This document shows, one piece after another, positions 1 to 5,659 of a DNA stretch of 5,659 bases. A model generated the notes under the pieces. That model saw only the letters and a program-made list of their open reading frames with translations, ran no database searches and was not told the origin of the DNA. Position numbers and translations under genes: made by a program. Origin of the DNA: an uncultured Paludibacter sp. (lineage in GTDB: Bacteria > Bacteroidota > Bacteroidia > Bacteroidales > Paludibacteraceae). The stretch is from positions 1-5,659 of the forward strand of contig CALFXE010000064.1 in assembly GCA_937927845.1 (NCBI GenBank), in the 5' to 3' direction. How positions within the stretch are numbered: the first letter of the stretch is position 1; each line of letters starts with the position of its first letter.

Positions 1-478
1 GAAAGCTCTTATGAAAGAAGGCTTTGCCGAATACATAAAATACTTATTCAAAACTGTCAGAAAATTTTTTGGCGAAGCGATAGTAGTAACGCAGGAAGTG
101 GAAGATATTATTTCTTCTCCGGTGGTAAAGCAGGCCATCATTAACAACAGCGATTGCAAGATACTGCTTGACCAAAGTAAATATCAGAACAAGTTTGACC
201 AGATACAGGAATTGTTGGGACTAACAGAAAAGGAAAAGGCGTTGGTACTGTCCGTTAACAAATCCAACGACCCTACTAAAAAATACAAAGAAGTATTCAT
301 CAGCCTCGGAGGTATGCTAAGCAAAGTGTACCGTACAGAAGTTAGCCTGGAGGAATACCTCGCCTATACTACCGAGCAGACAGAAAAAGTAAAACTGATG
401 GAATATGCTGCAAAGTTTGATGGTGACATCCGCAAAGGCATTGCGGCAATGGCAGATGATATAAGAAATAAAAGCTAA
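1..478 (+). CDS. traG: TraG conjugation ATPase (VirB4-like), C-terminal part only
   Basis: This is the last 158 codons of the ATPase that powers the conjugative type IV secretion channel from the cytoplasmic face of the inner membrane. The reading frame is open from base 2 to the TAA at 476-478, so the ATG at base 11 is very probably an internal methionine; the true start lies upstream of the window. The visible part matches what I know of Bacteroidota TraG: KYLFKTVRKFFGEA followed by IVVTQEVEDIISSP, which carries the conserved glutamine found after Walker B in VirB4/HerA-type ATPases, and then NNSDCKILLDQ. The Walker A and B motifs are not in the window. The opening residues KALMKEG fit the stretch directly after the DEAW Walker B of TraG, so the cut probably falls just beyond it. 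The C-terminal region (LLGLTEKEK, then LGGMLSKVYRTEVSLEEYLAYTTE) is also typical. The stop is 11 bases before the next gene. Family assignment is confident; the truncation is caused by the window edge and is not a gene defect. Confidence 0.93.
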   Translation, partial: KALMKEGFAEYIKYLFKTVRKFFGEAIVVTQEVEDIISSPVVKQAIINNSDCKILLDQSKYQNKFDQIQELLGLTEKEKALVLSVNKSNDPTKKYKEVFISLGGMLSKVYRTEVSLEEYLAYTTEQTEKVKLMEYAAKFDGDIRKGIAAMADDIRNKS

Positions 479-489
479 ACACCTAACCA

Positions 490-879
490 ATGAAACTGAA
501 TAAACTGATCTGTGACCTGGGCTTAGCCATTAAAATTATCCTGCACTTTGGGAGGCAGCATCATGCTACACTCTCGATGATGGAAGGCATATATGTAAGA
601 CAGCCGCCACACAATGAAAAGATTGCTGGAGTGGATACCACCCTTACCATAAAGCCCTGTGGCAGCTTCTACCAGGTTACACGAACAGAATATGTAAGTA
701 ACACGCCTGAATCTGAAGAAACATGGTTGGCTACCTATGGATGGCATTCCAACGGCCACCTCATTGAAATAGGCGGAGATCGATATTGCGTTTTCGAGAC
801 AGTTTCAAAATCACTGTACCTCGAAGCACTGACGGAGCAGGGAAAGACAACGATTGAATTATTTATTAAAAATCTATAA
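490..879 (+). CDS. Small unassigned protein between traG and traI (129 aa)
   Basis: I do not recognise this protein. It lies between traG (11 bases upstream) and traI (3 bases downstream) on the same strand, so it is almost certainly cotranscribed with the transfer genes. The N-terminus has a modest hydrophobic stretch (residues 6-18, ICDLGLAIKIIL) interrupted by D9 and K15, without a convincing signal-peptidase or lipobox site, so export is uncertain. From residue 31 (MEGIYVRQPP) the sequence alternates in a way that suggests a small beta-rich domain: TLTIKP, FYQVTRTEYV, ETWLATYGW, HLIEIGG and TTIELFIKNL. Cysteines are at 8, 57 and 100. Some Bacteroidota elements carry a short DUF3876 gene at this place, with a similar 'G-Y/W ... 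Y-V' beta pattern; a distant relationship is possible but I cannot show it. Methionines at 577 and 580 are alternative starts that would drop the hydrophobic segment. The ATG at 490 is chosen because it fills the gap after traG. Confidence is high that it is a gene, low on function. Confidence 0.75.
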   Translation: MKLNKLICDLGLAIKIILHFGRQHHATLSMMEGIYVRQPPHNEKIAGVDTTLTIKPCGSFYQVTRTEYVSNTPESEETWLATYGWHSNGHLIEIGGDRYCVFETVSKSLYLEALTEQGKTTIELFIKNL

Positions 880-882
880 GGC

Positions 883-1557
883 ATGAAAAAGATATGGTTC
901 ATCACAATGTTAGCTACCATGTTACTGGTGGTAGCACCCACGCAACAAAGCCACGCAGTGGTTTGGGTTGTAGTAAAAGCTGCCGTCAAAAAAGTGATCA
1001 AGGCAATTGACCTGCAAATTCAGCGATTGCAGAATAAAACGATATGGCTGCAAAACGCTCAGAAAACCTTAGAGAATACTTTATCCAAATTAAAACTGGA
1101 TGAGATTTCGGACTGGACGGAAAAGCAAAAAGAGCAATACCGGAAATACTATGAGGAACTGGCTAAAGTTAAATCCATTATATCCTACTACCAGCGCATC
1201 CGGGATATTACAAAGAAACAATTACGCCTTGTAGATGAATACAAACGCTCTTGGTCGCTGATCCGGCAGGACAGTCATTTTACTGTAGAGGAAATTTTTT
1301 ACATGGAAAAAGTGTATTCAGGCATTCTTGACGAAAGCCTGAAGAACATTGACCAGATCAGCCTCATCATAAAATCCTTTACGACGAAAATGAGCGATGC
1401 CAAAAGGCTGGAGCTGATTAACAACGCAGCCGACCAGGTCGATGTCAATTATTCGGATCTGGTGCAGTTCAACAGGCAGAATACTTTACTAAGCCTTCAG
1501 CGTGCTAAAACCGAAACCGAAGTGCAGGCAGTAAAAAAATTATATGGACTTCCTTAA
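883..1557 (+). CDS. traI: TraI-type secreted helical conjugation protein (VirB5 position)
   Basis: This is an exported, mostly helical protein of 224 aa of the kind annotated as conjugal transfer protein TraI in Bacteroidota elements; it is unrelated to the TraI relaxase of F. A signal peptide covers residues 1-25 (lysines at 2-3, hydrophobic core, SHA before the predicted cut). Mature residues 26-42 (VVWVVVKAAVKKVIKAI) are amphipathic or hydrophobic and could contact membrane. Residues 43-125 are charged and heptad-like (LQIQRLQNKTIWLQNAQKTL), giving a likely coiled coil. The C-terminal half contains the segment shared with the next two genes: RQDSHF (128-133), the VYSGILDESLKN region, KMSDAKRLELI and the closing QRAK ... 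KKLYGL. Position between the VirB4-like and VirB6-like genes, size and export signal fit a VirB5/TrbJ-like role, perhaps a minor pilus or surface component; that role is inference. The start at 883 is 3 bases after the previous stop and precedes a good signal peptide. The stop lies 10 bases before the next likely start. Confidence 0.85.
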   Translation: MKKIWFITMLATMLLVVAPTQQSHAVVWVVVKAAVKKVIKAIDLQIQRLQNKTIWLQNAQKTLENTLSKLKLDEISDWTEKQKEQYRKYYEELAKVKSIISYYQRIRDITKKQLRLVDEYKRSWSLIRQDSHFTVEEIFYMEKVYSGILDESLKNIDQISLIIKSFTTKMSDAKRLELINNAADQVDVNYSDLVQFNRQNTLLSLQRAKTETEVQAVKKLYGLP

Positions 1558-1567
1558 ATCAGAACGT

Positions 1568-2218
1568 ATGAAAAAGATACTCTTGTTTCTATTGCTGGTT
1601 GTGTCGGCAGGGAGTAACCTGCAAGCACAAACTTTTGCAGAATGGTTTCAGCAAAAGAAGACACAAAAGAAATACCTGCTTCAGCAAATTGCTGCGCTCC
1701 AGGTGTATATCGGCTATGCTAAAAAGGGCTACAACATAGCCAAAGATGGGTTGAACACTATCGGCGGCTTCACCAGGGGAGAATTTAACCTGCACACGGA
1801 TTACCTAAATTCTTTGAAGTCCGTGAACCCGGAAATCAGGCGGTATGCAAAGGTTGCGGATATAATCGCCTTACAGGTAAAAATTGTACAAAACTACAAC
1901 CGCACTTACGGCAGGCTTAACAGCAGCGACGCCTTTAGCAACGATGAGCTGGCCTACATCAGAAGGGTCTTTGGTCGGTTGCTGGACGACTGCGATAAAA
2001 GTCTGGACGAACTGATTACGATTACAACGGATGGCAAGTTAGAAATGAAGGACGATGAGCGCATTGCAAGAATTGATAAGTTGTATCTGGACATGCAGGA
2101 CAAATACACTTTCTCGCAAAGTTTTTCCAACGATGCAAAATCGCTTGCTGCATCCAGAATCAAAGAAAAAACAGATGTACAAACCAGCCGTGTATTACAG
2201 GGCATTAAAAACGAGTAA
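1568..2218 (+). CDS. TraI-like paralogue 1, secreted helical protein
   Basis: This exported protein of 216 aa is clearly homologous to the following gene and more distantly to traI. I chose the ATG at 1568 because it opens directly with a signal peptide (MKKILLFLLLVVSAG, LQA before a cut after residue 20). The ATG at 1544 would add eight polar residues (MDFLKSER) in front of it and overlap traI by 14 bases, which is possible but less likely. The mature N-terminus (22-50) is rich in Lys and Gln and helical. KKGYNIAKDGLNTI (52-65) and GEFNLH (71-76) match KKGYEILSGGYNTI and GNFSLH of the next protein. Further shared blocks are DELAYIRRVF, LDELITITTDGK and MQDK. The C-terminal tail seen in the two neighbours (QRAK followed by YGL) is degenerate here: ASRIKEK and RVLQGI. 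Its function is unknown; a periplasmic or surface part of the transfer apparatus is inferred from export, homology and position. Confidence 0.82.
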   Translation: MKKILLFLLLVVSAGSNLQAQTFAEWFQQKKTQKKYLLQQIAALQVYIGYAKKGYNIAKDGLNTIGGFTRGEFNLHTDYLNSLKSVNPEIRRYAKVADIIALQVKIVQNYNRTYGRLNSSDAFSNDELAYIRRVFGRLLDDCDKSLDELITITTDGKLEMKDDERIARIDKLYLDMQDKYTFSQSFSNDAKSLAASRIKEKTDVQTSRVLQGIKNE

Positions 2219-2744
2219 CTATGAAAAAGCTGATCATAATGATATCGCTATCCTTCCTGGGCATATTGCCTGCCTTTCGTGCATCTGCGCAGGCAGATGA
2301 GATAGCGCAGCTCATACTCAATATTGAGAAACTGGCGCAATTCAAGCAAATACTTAGCGACATGAAGAAAGGCTACGAAATTCTTAGCGGAGGATATAAC
2401 ACTATCAAGAATATTTCAGAAGGCAACTTCAGTTTGCATAAGGCTTTTCTTGATGGCTTGATGGAGGTAAGTCCGGCGGTACGCAATTACCGGCGTGTGG
2501 CAGACATTACCAATTACCAGATCATTCTGGTTAAAGAATACCGTAAGGCTTATGAACGCTTCCGGCAGGACAACAATTTCAATGCAGATGAGCTGGCTTA
2601 TTTGGGTCGTGTATATGATAATCTGTTTAAAGAAAGTCTGCGCAACCTCGATGAGTTGCTTACGGTAATCACGGCAGGCAAAGCTCGTATGAGCGATGAT
2701 GAACGCTTGCAGGCCATTGACCGGATATATGCAGACATGCAGGA
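1943..2744 (+). repeat. Tandem gene duplication visible as matched DNA blocks
   Basis: The two TraI-like paralogues keep short identical DNA blocks in register. gatgagctggc occurs at 1943-1953 and 2587-2597, and gacatgcagga at 2090-2100 and 2734-2744; both pairs are exactly 644 bases apart. The constant offset supports an old tandem duplication with no net indel between these two points. The rest has diverged strongly at the DNA level, so this is not a recent repeat and not a mobile element. Coordinates span from the first block of copy one to the last block of copy two. Confidence 0.6.
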
Positions 2745-2859
2745 TAAACTGATGTTCCTACGGCATTTTAATAACAATACTACAATACTGGCAGTGCAAA
2801 GGGCGAAGGAGCGCAACGACGCACAGACCATCCGAAAAATCTATGGGTTAAACAATTAA
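2221..2859 (+). CDS. TraI-like paralogue 2, secreted helical protein
   Basis: This exported helical protein of 212 aa is the third of the tandem TraI-like genes, starting 2 bases after the previous stop. Its signal peptide is residues 1-23 (MKKLIIMISLSFLGILPAF, with ASA before the cut). The mature part begins with a helix (DEIAQLILNIEKLAQFKQIL), then KKGYEILSGGYNTI (49-62), GNFSLH (68-73), a central block RNYRRVADIT (88-97), RQDNNF (115-120), DELAYLGRVY (123-132), LRNLDELLTVIT (140-151), RMSDDER (156-162) and MQDK (173-176), ending QRAKERNDAQTIRKIYGL. The central and C-terminal blocks match traI residues 102-224 well (for example RQDSHF, DESLKN and KLYGL), which ties the three genes into one family. 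From memory, close relatives are often labelled TerB-family tellurite resistance proteins in databases; nothing here supports tellurite resistance, and the signal peptide and tra context argue for a role in the secretion apparatus. The exact role is unknown. Confidence 0.85.
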   Translation: MKKLIIMISLSFLGILPAFRASAQADEIAQLILNIEKLAQFKQILSDMKKGYEILSGGYNTIKNISEGNFSLHKAFLDGLMEVSPAVRNYRRVADITNYQIILVKEYRKAYERFRQDNNFNADELAYLGRVYDNLFKESLRNLDELLTVITAGKARMSDDERLQAIDRIYADMQDKLMFLRHFNNNTTILAVQRAKERNDAQTIRKIYGLNN

Positions 2860-2869
2860 ACAGATAAAT

Positions 2870-4081
2870 ATGGCAAAGTGTAGAAAGGCCGCCTGGCTGG
2901 CGGCAGTGGGTTTGATATTGCCTTTTATAAGCCATGCGCAGGGAATAGCTGATGAAATGAAAGGCTTGCATGGTGTACTGGAGCAACTGTATGATGAGAT
3001 GATGCCTCTGTGCAGCCAGTTAATCGGCGTAGGACAAGGATTAGCAGGCTTTGCAGCTATGTGGTATATCGCCTCCCGTGTATGGGGACACCTGTCAAGA
3101 GCAGAGCCTATTGACTTCTATCCGCTCTTTCGTCCCTTCGTGATTGGCTTCTGCGTGTTATTTTTTCCAACCGTCGTTCTTGGTGTGATTAACGGTGTGA
3201 TGAAGCCTACGGTAACTGCAACCGCTGCCATGGTGGAAGGTTCCGATAAGGCTATTGCAGTTCTCTTGCAGAAAAAAGAAGAAGCCATCAAGAAAACAGA
3301 TGTATGGCAAATGTATGTGGGCGAAAGTGGCAGCGGCGACAGGGATAAATGGTATAAGTACACGCACGATAATGAAGACCCTTCAGACGAAGGTTTTTTC
3401 GAGAGCATTGGCAATGACATCAAGTTTGCCATGTCCAAAGCCTCTTACAATTTCCGCAACTCTGTAAAAGAATGGATGAGCGAAGTGCTGAGGGTACTCT
3501 TTGAAGCGGCATCACTGTGTATAGATACGCTACGAACGTTTCAGCTAATCGTGCTGGCCATCTTAGGCCCTTTGGTGTTCGGGATTGCAGTATTCGACGG
3601 TTTTCAGCATACGCTTACCGTCTGGATAGCAAGATACATCAACATCTTTTTATGGTTGCCCGTGGCAAACATCTTCGGCAGCATTATCGGTAAAATACAG
3701 GAAAAGATGCTGGAGCTGGATATATCGCAGGTGCAAGACTACGGCGATACATTCTTCAGCAGAACGGAGATGGCCTACCTGGTCTTTATGATTATCGGCA
3801 TCATCGGATACTTTACCGTTCCCTCCGTGGCTAATTATATCGTTCACGCTGGTGGCGGTGGCGCATTAGGTCATAAGGTCACCAGTTTATTCGGCAGTTC
3901 TTCCAGAACTGTGGTCAACACTGCATCTGCGGGTGCAGGCATGGCTGTGGATGCTATGGGCAGTGCAGCAAACCGCATGTCGCAAAGTATGGCAAGCAGT
4001 GGTGCATCTAACCCCTATTTCGGCGATAGCAGTAGCGGAAACTCTGGTTACATGAACGATAAACTAAAGGGCAATTCATAA
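2870..4081 (+). CDS. traJ: TraJ, polytopic inner-membrane protein (VirB6-like)
   Basis: TraJ is the polytopic inner-membrane component of the Bacteroidota conjugation channel and corresponds in place and topology to VirB6/TrbL. The 403-aa protein opens with a signal-like segment (residues 1-23, FISHA before a possible cut). Membrane segments are visible at about 47-72, 86-111, 207-242, 249-276 and 301-326. Between the second and third lies a hydrophilic loop of about 90 residues containing KWYKYTHDNEDPSDEG (160-175). The most typical stretches are AILGPLVFGIAVFDGFQHTL (230-249), RYINIFLWLPVANIFGSIIG and VPSVANYIVHAGGGGALG, all of which I recognise from TraJ of these elements. The tail after about residue 340 is rich in Ser, Gly and Ala and is probably flexible. 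The ATG at 2870 lies 10 bases after the previous stop in an A-rich leader. The frame ends with tandem stops, TAA TAA at 4079-4084. Confidence in the family is high. Confidence 0.94.
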   Translation: MAKCRKAAWLAAVGLILPFISHAQGIADEMKGLHGVLEQLYDEMMPLCSQLIGVGQGLAGFAAMWYIASRVWGHLSRAEPIDFYPLFRPFVIGFCVLFFPTVVLGVINGVMKPTVTATAAMVEGSDKAIAVLLQKKEEAIKKTDVWQMYVGESGSGDRDKWYKYTHDNEDPSDEGFFESIGNDIKFAMSKASYNFRNSVKEWMSEVLRVLFEAASLCIDTLRTFQLIVLAILGPLVFGIAVFDGFQHTLTVWIARYINIFLWLPVANIFGSIIGKIQEKMLELDISQVQDYGDTFFSRTEMAYLVFMIIGIIGYFTVPSVANYIVHAGGGGALGHKVTSLFGSSSRTVVNTASAGAGMAVDAMGSAANRMSQSMASSGASNPYFGDSSSGNSGYMNDKLKGNS

Positions 4082-4087
4082 TAATCT

Positions 4088-4095
4088 AAAGGAGG
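4088..4095 (+). promoter_or_regulatory. Strong Shine-Dalgarno sequence before traK
   Basis: AAAGGAGG ends 4 bases before the traK ATG at 4100 and matches the canonical anti-Shine-Dalgarno sequence over eight bases. The starts of the other complete genes, and of traM, show at most weak purine runs or A-rich leaders. Bacteroidota ribosomes generally make little use of this pairing, so the site stands out and may set traK translation apart from its neighbours. It also supports 4100 as the start over the methionine codon at 4112. Confidence 0.7.
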
Positions 4096-4099
4096 ATAT

Positions 4100-4723
4100 A
4101 TGTTCAAAAAGATGAAAAATATTGATACGGCATTCCGGCACGTCAGGAGCTTTACCCTGGTGGTGATCATCGGCTGTGTATTGATCTGCTGTTTTGCATT
4201 GTACAAAAGTTTCAGTCTGGTATCGCAGATGCAAAGCAAAATATACATTCTCGCTAACGGCAAGGCACTGGAAGCCTACGCTTCGGAGCGAAAAGATAAC
4301 ATACCTGTTGAGGCAAAGGATCACGTAAAAACATTTCACAAGCTGTTCTTCACACTTGACCCTGACGACACAGTCATTACCGAAAATATCACTAAAGCAT
4401 TATACCTTGCCGATGGAAGTGCGAAACGTGCTTACGATGATCTGAAAGAAAATGGCTATTACGCCGGGCTTATTTCCGGCAATGTCAATCAGACCATTGT
4501 GGTGGATAGTGTTGCGGTAGATATAAACGAGTATCCCTACAAATTCCGGTGCTACGCTACACAAAGCATTGTACGCCCTACCAGCATTACAACCCGCAGC
4601 CTGGTAACCGATGGAGCGTTGCGAAATGTATCACGGAGTGACAATAACCCGCATGGCTTTCTAATTGAACGATGGAGTACGATTGACAACAGGGATTTAA
4701 AAACAGTAAGCAGGCGCCAATAA
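4100..4723 (+). CDS. traK: TraK, bitopic inner-membrane protein (VirB8-like)
   Basis: TraK is an assembly component of the transfer channel, equivalent in position and topology to VirB8/TrbF. The 207-aa protein has a short cytoplasmic N-terminus (MFKKMKNIDTAFRHVRSF), a single membrane segment at about 18-35 (TLVVIIGCVLICCFALY), and a periplasmic domain. The domain begins with IYILANGKALEAYASER, a hallmark of Bacteroidota TraK as I know it, followed by VKTFHKLFFTLDPDD, TENITKALYLAD, SAKRAYDDLKENGYYAGLIS and a beta-rich end (VAVDINEYPYKFRCYATQSI), ending in FLIERWSTIDNRDL. The alternation of helix and strand is compatible with the NTF2-like fold of VirB8 periplasmic domains; the fold is inference. 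The gene starts 18 bases after traJ, the widest gap in the window, which holds tandem stops and a strong Shine-Dalgarno sequence. Family assignment is confident. Confidence 0.92.
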   Translation: MFKKMKNIDTAFRHVRSFTLVVIIGCVLICCFALYKSFSLVSQMQSKIYILANGKALEAYASERKDNIPVEAKDHVKTFHKLFFTLDPDDTVITENITKALYLADGSAKRAYDDLKENGYYAGLISGNVNQTIVVDSVAVDINEYPYKFRCYATQSIVRPTSITTRSLVTDGALRNVSRSDNNPHGFLIERWSTIDNRDLKTVSRRQ

Positions 4724-4734
4724 AAATAAAGATC

Positions 4735-5217
4735 ATGAAACTATTTCCTAAAAGAAGAAAAGGCAATACCGAAGCTAAGTCCAATGCGATTAGCAAAGGC
4801 ATGGAGGCAGGTTATAAGCGTTTGCAGGGTGGCTGGGCAAACTGGATGATGAAGCGTACGGAGAAATTCTCACGTCGTACATGGCTCGTGCTGCTTGTGC
4901 TCTTTGTGATGTTCACCAGTTCATACAGTGTTTATCTGGCGGTGAACGCTTTTACGGGCAAAAAAGGCAATTCAATCACTATAACGCCGATTAAAAAGCC
5001 GAAGCACGCTACTGAAACAGGAGAAACAAAAACAGACGCTGCCGAGGTATCGGAGGCAGAATACAGCCGTATCAAAAACTTCAGGGTGTATATGGATAGC
5101 CTGGCGCGAAGTCCTTCTGGAAAAGCCCTGTACGACAGCATCAATAACCATCGTCCGGGGCTGATGGATAGTTTGAGGTTTATTGAAAATTATTATCAAC
5201 AATTAAAACAAAAATAG
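4735..5217 (+). CDS. traL: TraL-position bitopic membrane protein
   Basis: A 160-aa protein lies between traK (11 bases upstream) and traM (2 bases downstream), the place of traL in Bacteroidota transfer operons. The N-terminus is strongly basic (KLFPKRRKGN; KRTEKFSRRTW) and cytoplasmic by the positive-inside rule. One membrane segment is visible at about 49-70 (TWLVLLVLFVMFTSSYSVYLAV). A polar Lys/Thr/Glu-rich linker (75-105) follows, then a small helical periplasmic tail (SEAEYSRIKNFRVYMDSLAR, SPSGKALYDSIN, DSLRFIENYYQQLKQK). The name rests on position and topology; I see no motif that proves it. TraL of CTnDOT, as I recall it, is shorter, so the C-terminal tail may be an extension specific to this lineage. 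Start at 4735 is the first ATG after traK; the ATG at 4801 would shorten the basic N-terminus and leave a longer gap. The A-rich leader lacks a Shine-Dalgarno sequence. Confidence 0.75.
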   Translation: MKLFPKRRKGNTEAKSNAISKGMEAGYKRLQGGWANWMMKRTEKFSRRTWLVLLVLFVMFTSSYSVYLAVNAFTGKKGNSITITPIKKPKHATETGETKTDAAEVSEAEYSRIKNFRVYMDSLARSPSGKALYDSINNHRPGLMDSLRFIENYYQQLKQK

Positions 5218-5219
5218 AA

Positions 5220-5659
5220 ATGGAAAAGCAAGTGAAAACTCCGAAAATGATTAGGCAGCGCAGGTTCTTACTGGTATTGCCAATGCTCGCATTGCCTTTT
5301 ATGACCATGATATTCTGGGCGCTTGGCGGTGGCAAAGTTGAAAAAGTTGAAGCGCAGGCAGCAGTGAAAAAAGGCTTCAACATTAACCTGCCGGACGCTA
5401 ACCTGAAAGATGACAAGCCGATGGATAAAATGAGTTACTACGATCAGGCGCAACTGGATTCAATCAAATTTCTTGAACTGGTTAAGAATGATCCCAACTA
5501 CAAGAACATTGGATTAGCAGATACGGATGAATACCTGTCAGGGAAAGAAGACACATTTCAACTACCTGCCGATGAAAGAGGGCTGAACACTTCTCTTTAC
5601 GGTAGACGTGGGGGTAATGATCCCCATACGGACAAGATATATCGAAAGCTGGCAGAGCT
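5220..5659 (+). CDS. traM: TraM, N-terminal part (VirB10-position core protein)
   Basis: This open frame starts at ATG 5220, two bases after the traL stop, and runs off the window end after 146 complete codons, so it has no stop here. The protein begins with a basic cytoplasmic N-terminus (MEKQVKTPKMIRQRRF), a single membrane segment at about 16-35 (FLLVLPMLALPFMTMIFWAL), then GGGK and a linker leading to KGFNINLPDANLKDDKPMDK. The pattern of a membrane anchor, Gly/Ala-rich linker and GFN-x-x-LP-D is what I know from Bacteroidota TraM. The next visible part (MSYYDQAQLDSIKFLEL, later KIYRKLAE) is charged and helical, as expected for the periplasmic stalk. TraM is thought to link inner- and outer-membrane parts of the channel as VirB10 does; its conserved C-terminal domain lies beyond the window. 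Assignment is by N-terminal pattern and operon position. Confidence 0.85.
   Translation, partial: MEKQVKTPKMIRQRRFLLVLPMLALPFMTMIFWALGGGKVEKVEAQAAVKKGFNINLPDANLKDDKPMDKMSYYDQAQLDSIKFLELVKNDPNYKNIGLADTDEYLSGKEDTFQLPADERGLNTSLYGRRGGNDPHTDKIYRKLAE

Noticed and set aside
11..478. A complete 155-aa gene starting at base 11
   Set aside because: The frame is open upstream to the window edge and the sequence matches the interior of TraG, so this is a truncated C-terminus.
523..1001. Overlapping minus-strand frames opposite the small gene and traI start, considered as a regulator or antitoxin
   Set aside because: No recognisable domain, and they run against a tightly packed operon whose + strand genes have better support.
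2055..2300. Open frame of 81 codons on the + strand spanning the junction of the two TraI-like paralogues
   Set aside because: It overlaps two well-supported genes in another frame, has no family resemblance and no separate start context.
3118..3438. Minus-strand open frame of 106 codons inside traJ
   Set aside because: It lies entirely opposite a confident traJ; its Ser/Leu-rich composition is what the reverse complement of such coding sequence yields.
3841..3875. Gly-rich ggtggcggtggc stretch considered as a tandem repeat
   Set aside because: It encodes the HAGGGGALG segment expected in TraJ and is explained by protein sequence.
4724..4734. Intergenic gaps examined for terminators or internal promoters
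   Set aside because: All gaps are 2 to 18 bases, too short for a hairpin terminator or a full promoter outside coding sequence.

Overview
The window is an interior slice of a conjugative-transfer (tra) operon of the Bacteroidota type, as found in CTnDOT-like integrative conjugative elements and related plasmids. All genes lie on the + strand and are packed with 2 to 18 bases between them. The gene order, the TraG and TraJ sequences, A-rich start regions mostly lacking Shine-Dalgarno sequences, and the moderate base composition suggest Bacteroidota, perhaps Sphingobacteriales, Chitinophagales or Flavobacteriales. I cannot name a genus. No integrase, relaxase, cargo gene, RNA gene or CRISPR array is present.

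Layout, left to right: the 3' end of traG (VirB4-like ATPase, cut by the window start); a small unassigned protein of 129 aa; traI (secreted helical protein); two further secreted proteins of about 215 aa that are visibly homologous to each other and to TraI; traJ (polytopic VirB6-like inner-membrane protein); traK (bitopic VirB8-like protein); a traL-position bitopic protein; and the 5' end of traM (VirB10-position protein, cut by the window end). There is no gene-free stretch longer than 18 bases.

Together the genes encode successive parts of a type IV secretion channel: the energising ATPase, exported helical proteins in the place where VirB5 is encoded in other systems, the membrane pore, and the periplasm-spanning core. 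The equivalences to VirB5 are inferred from position, export signals and helical character, not from visible sequence identity.

The points worth a second look are the tandem array of three TraI-like secreted proteins (CTnDOT, as I recall it, has one in this place), the divergence of the middle copy, a lone near-perfect Shine-Dalgarno sequence before traK in an operon otherwise lacking them, and the unassigned small gene after traG. The window looks like a variant of a known system rather than a wholly new one.
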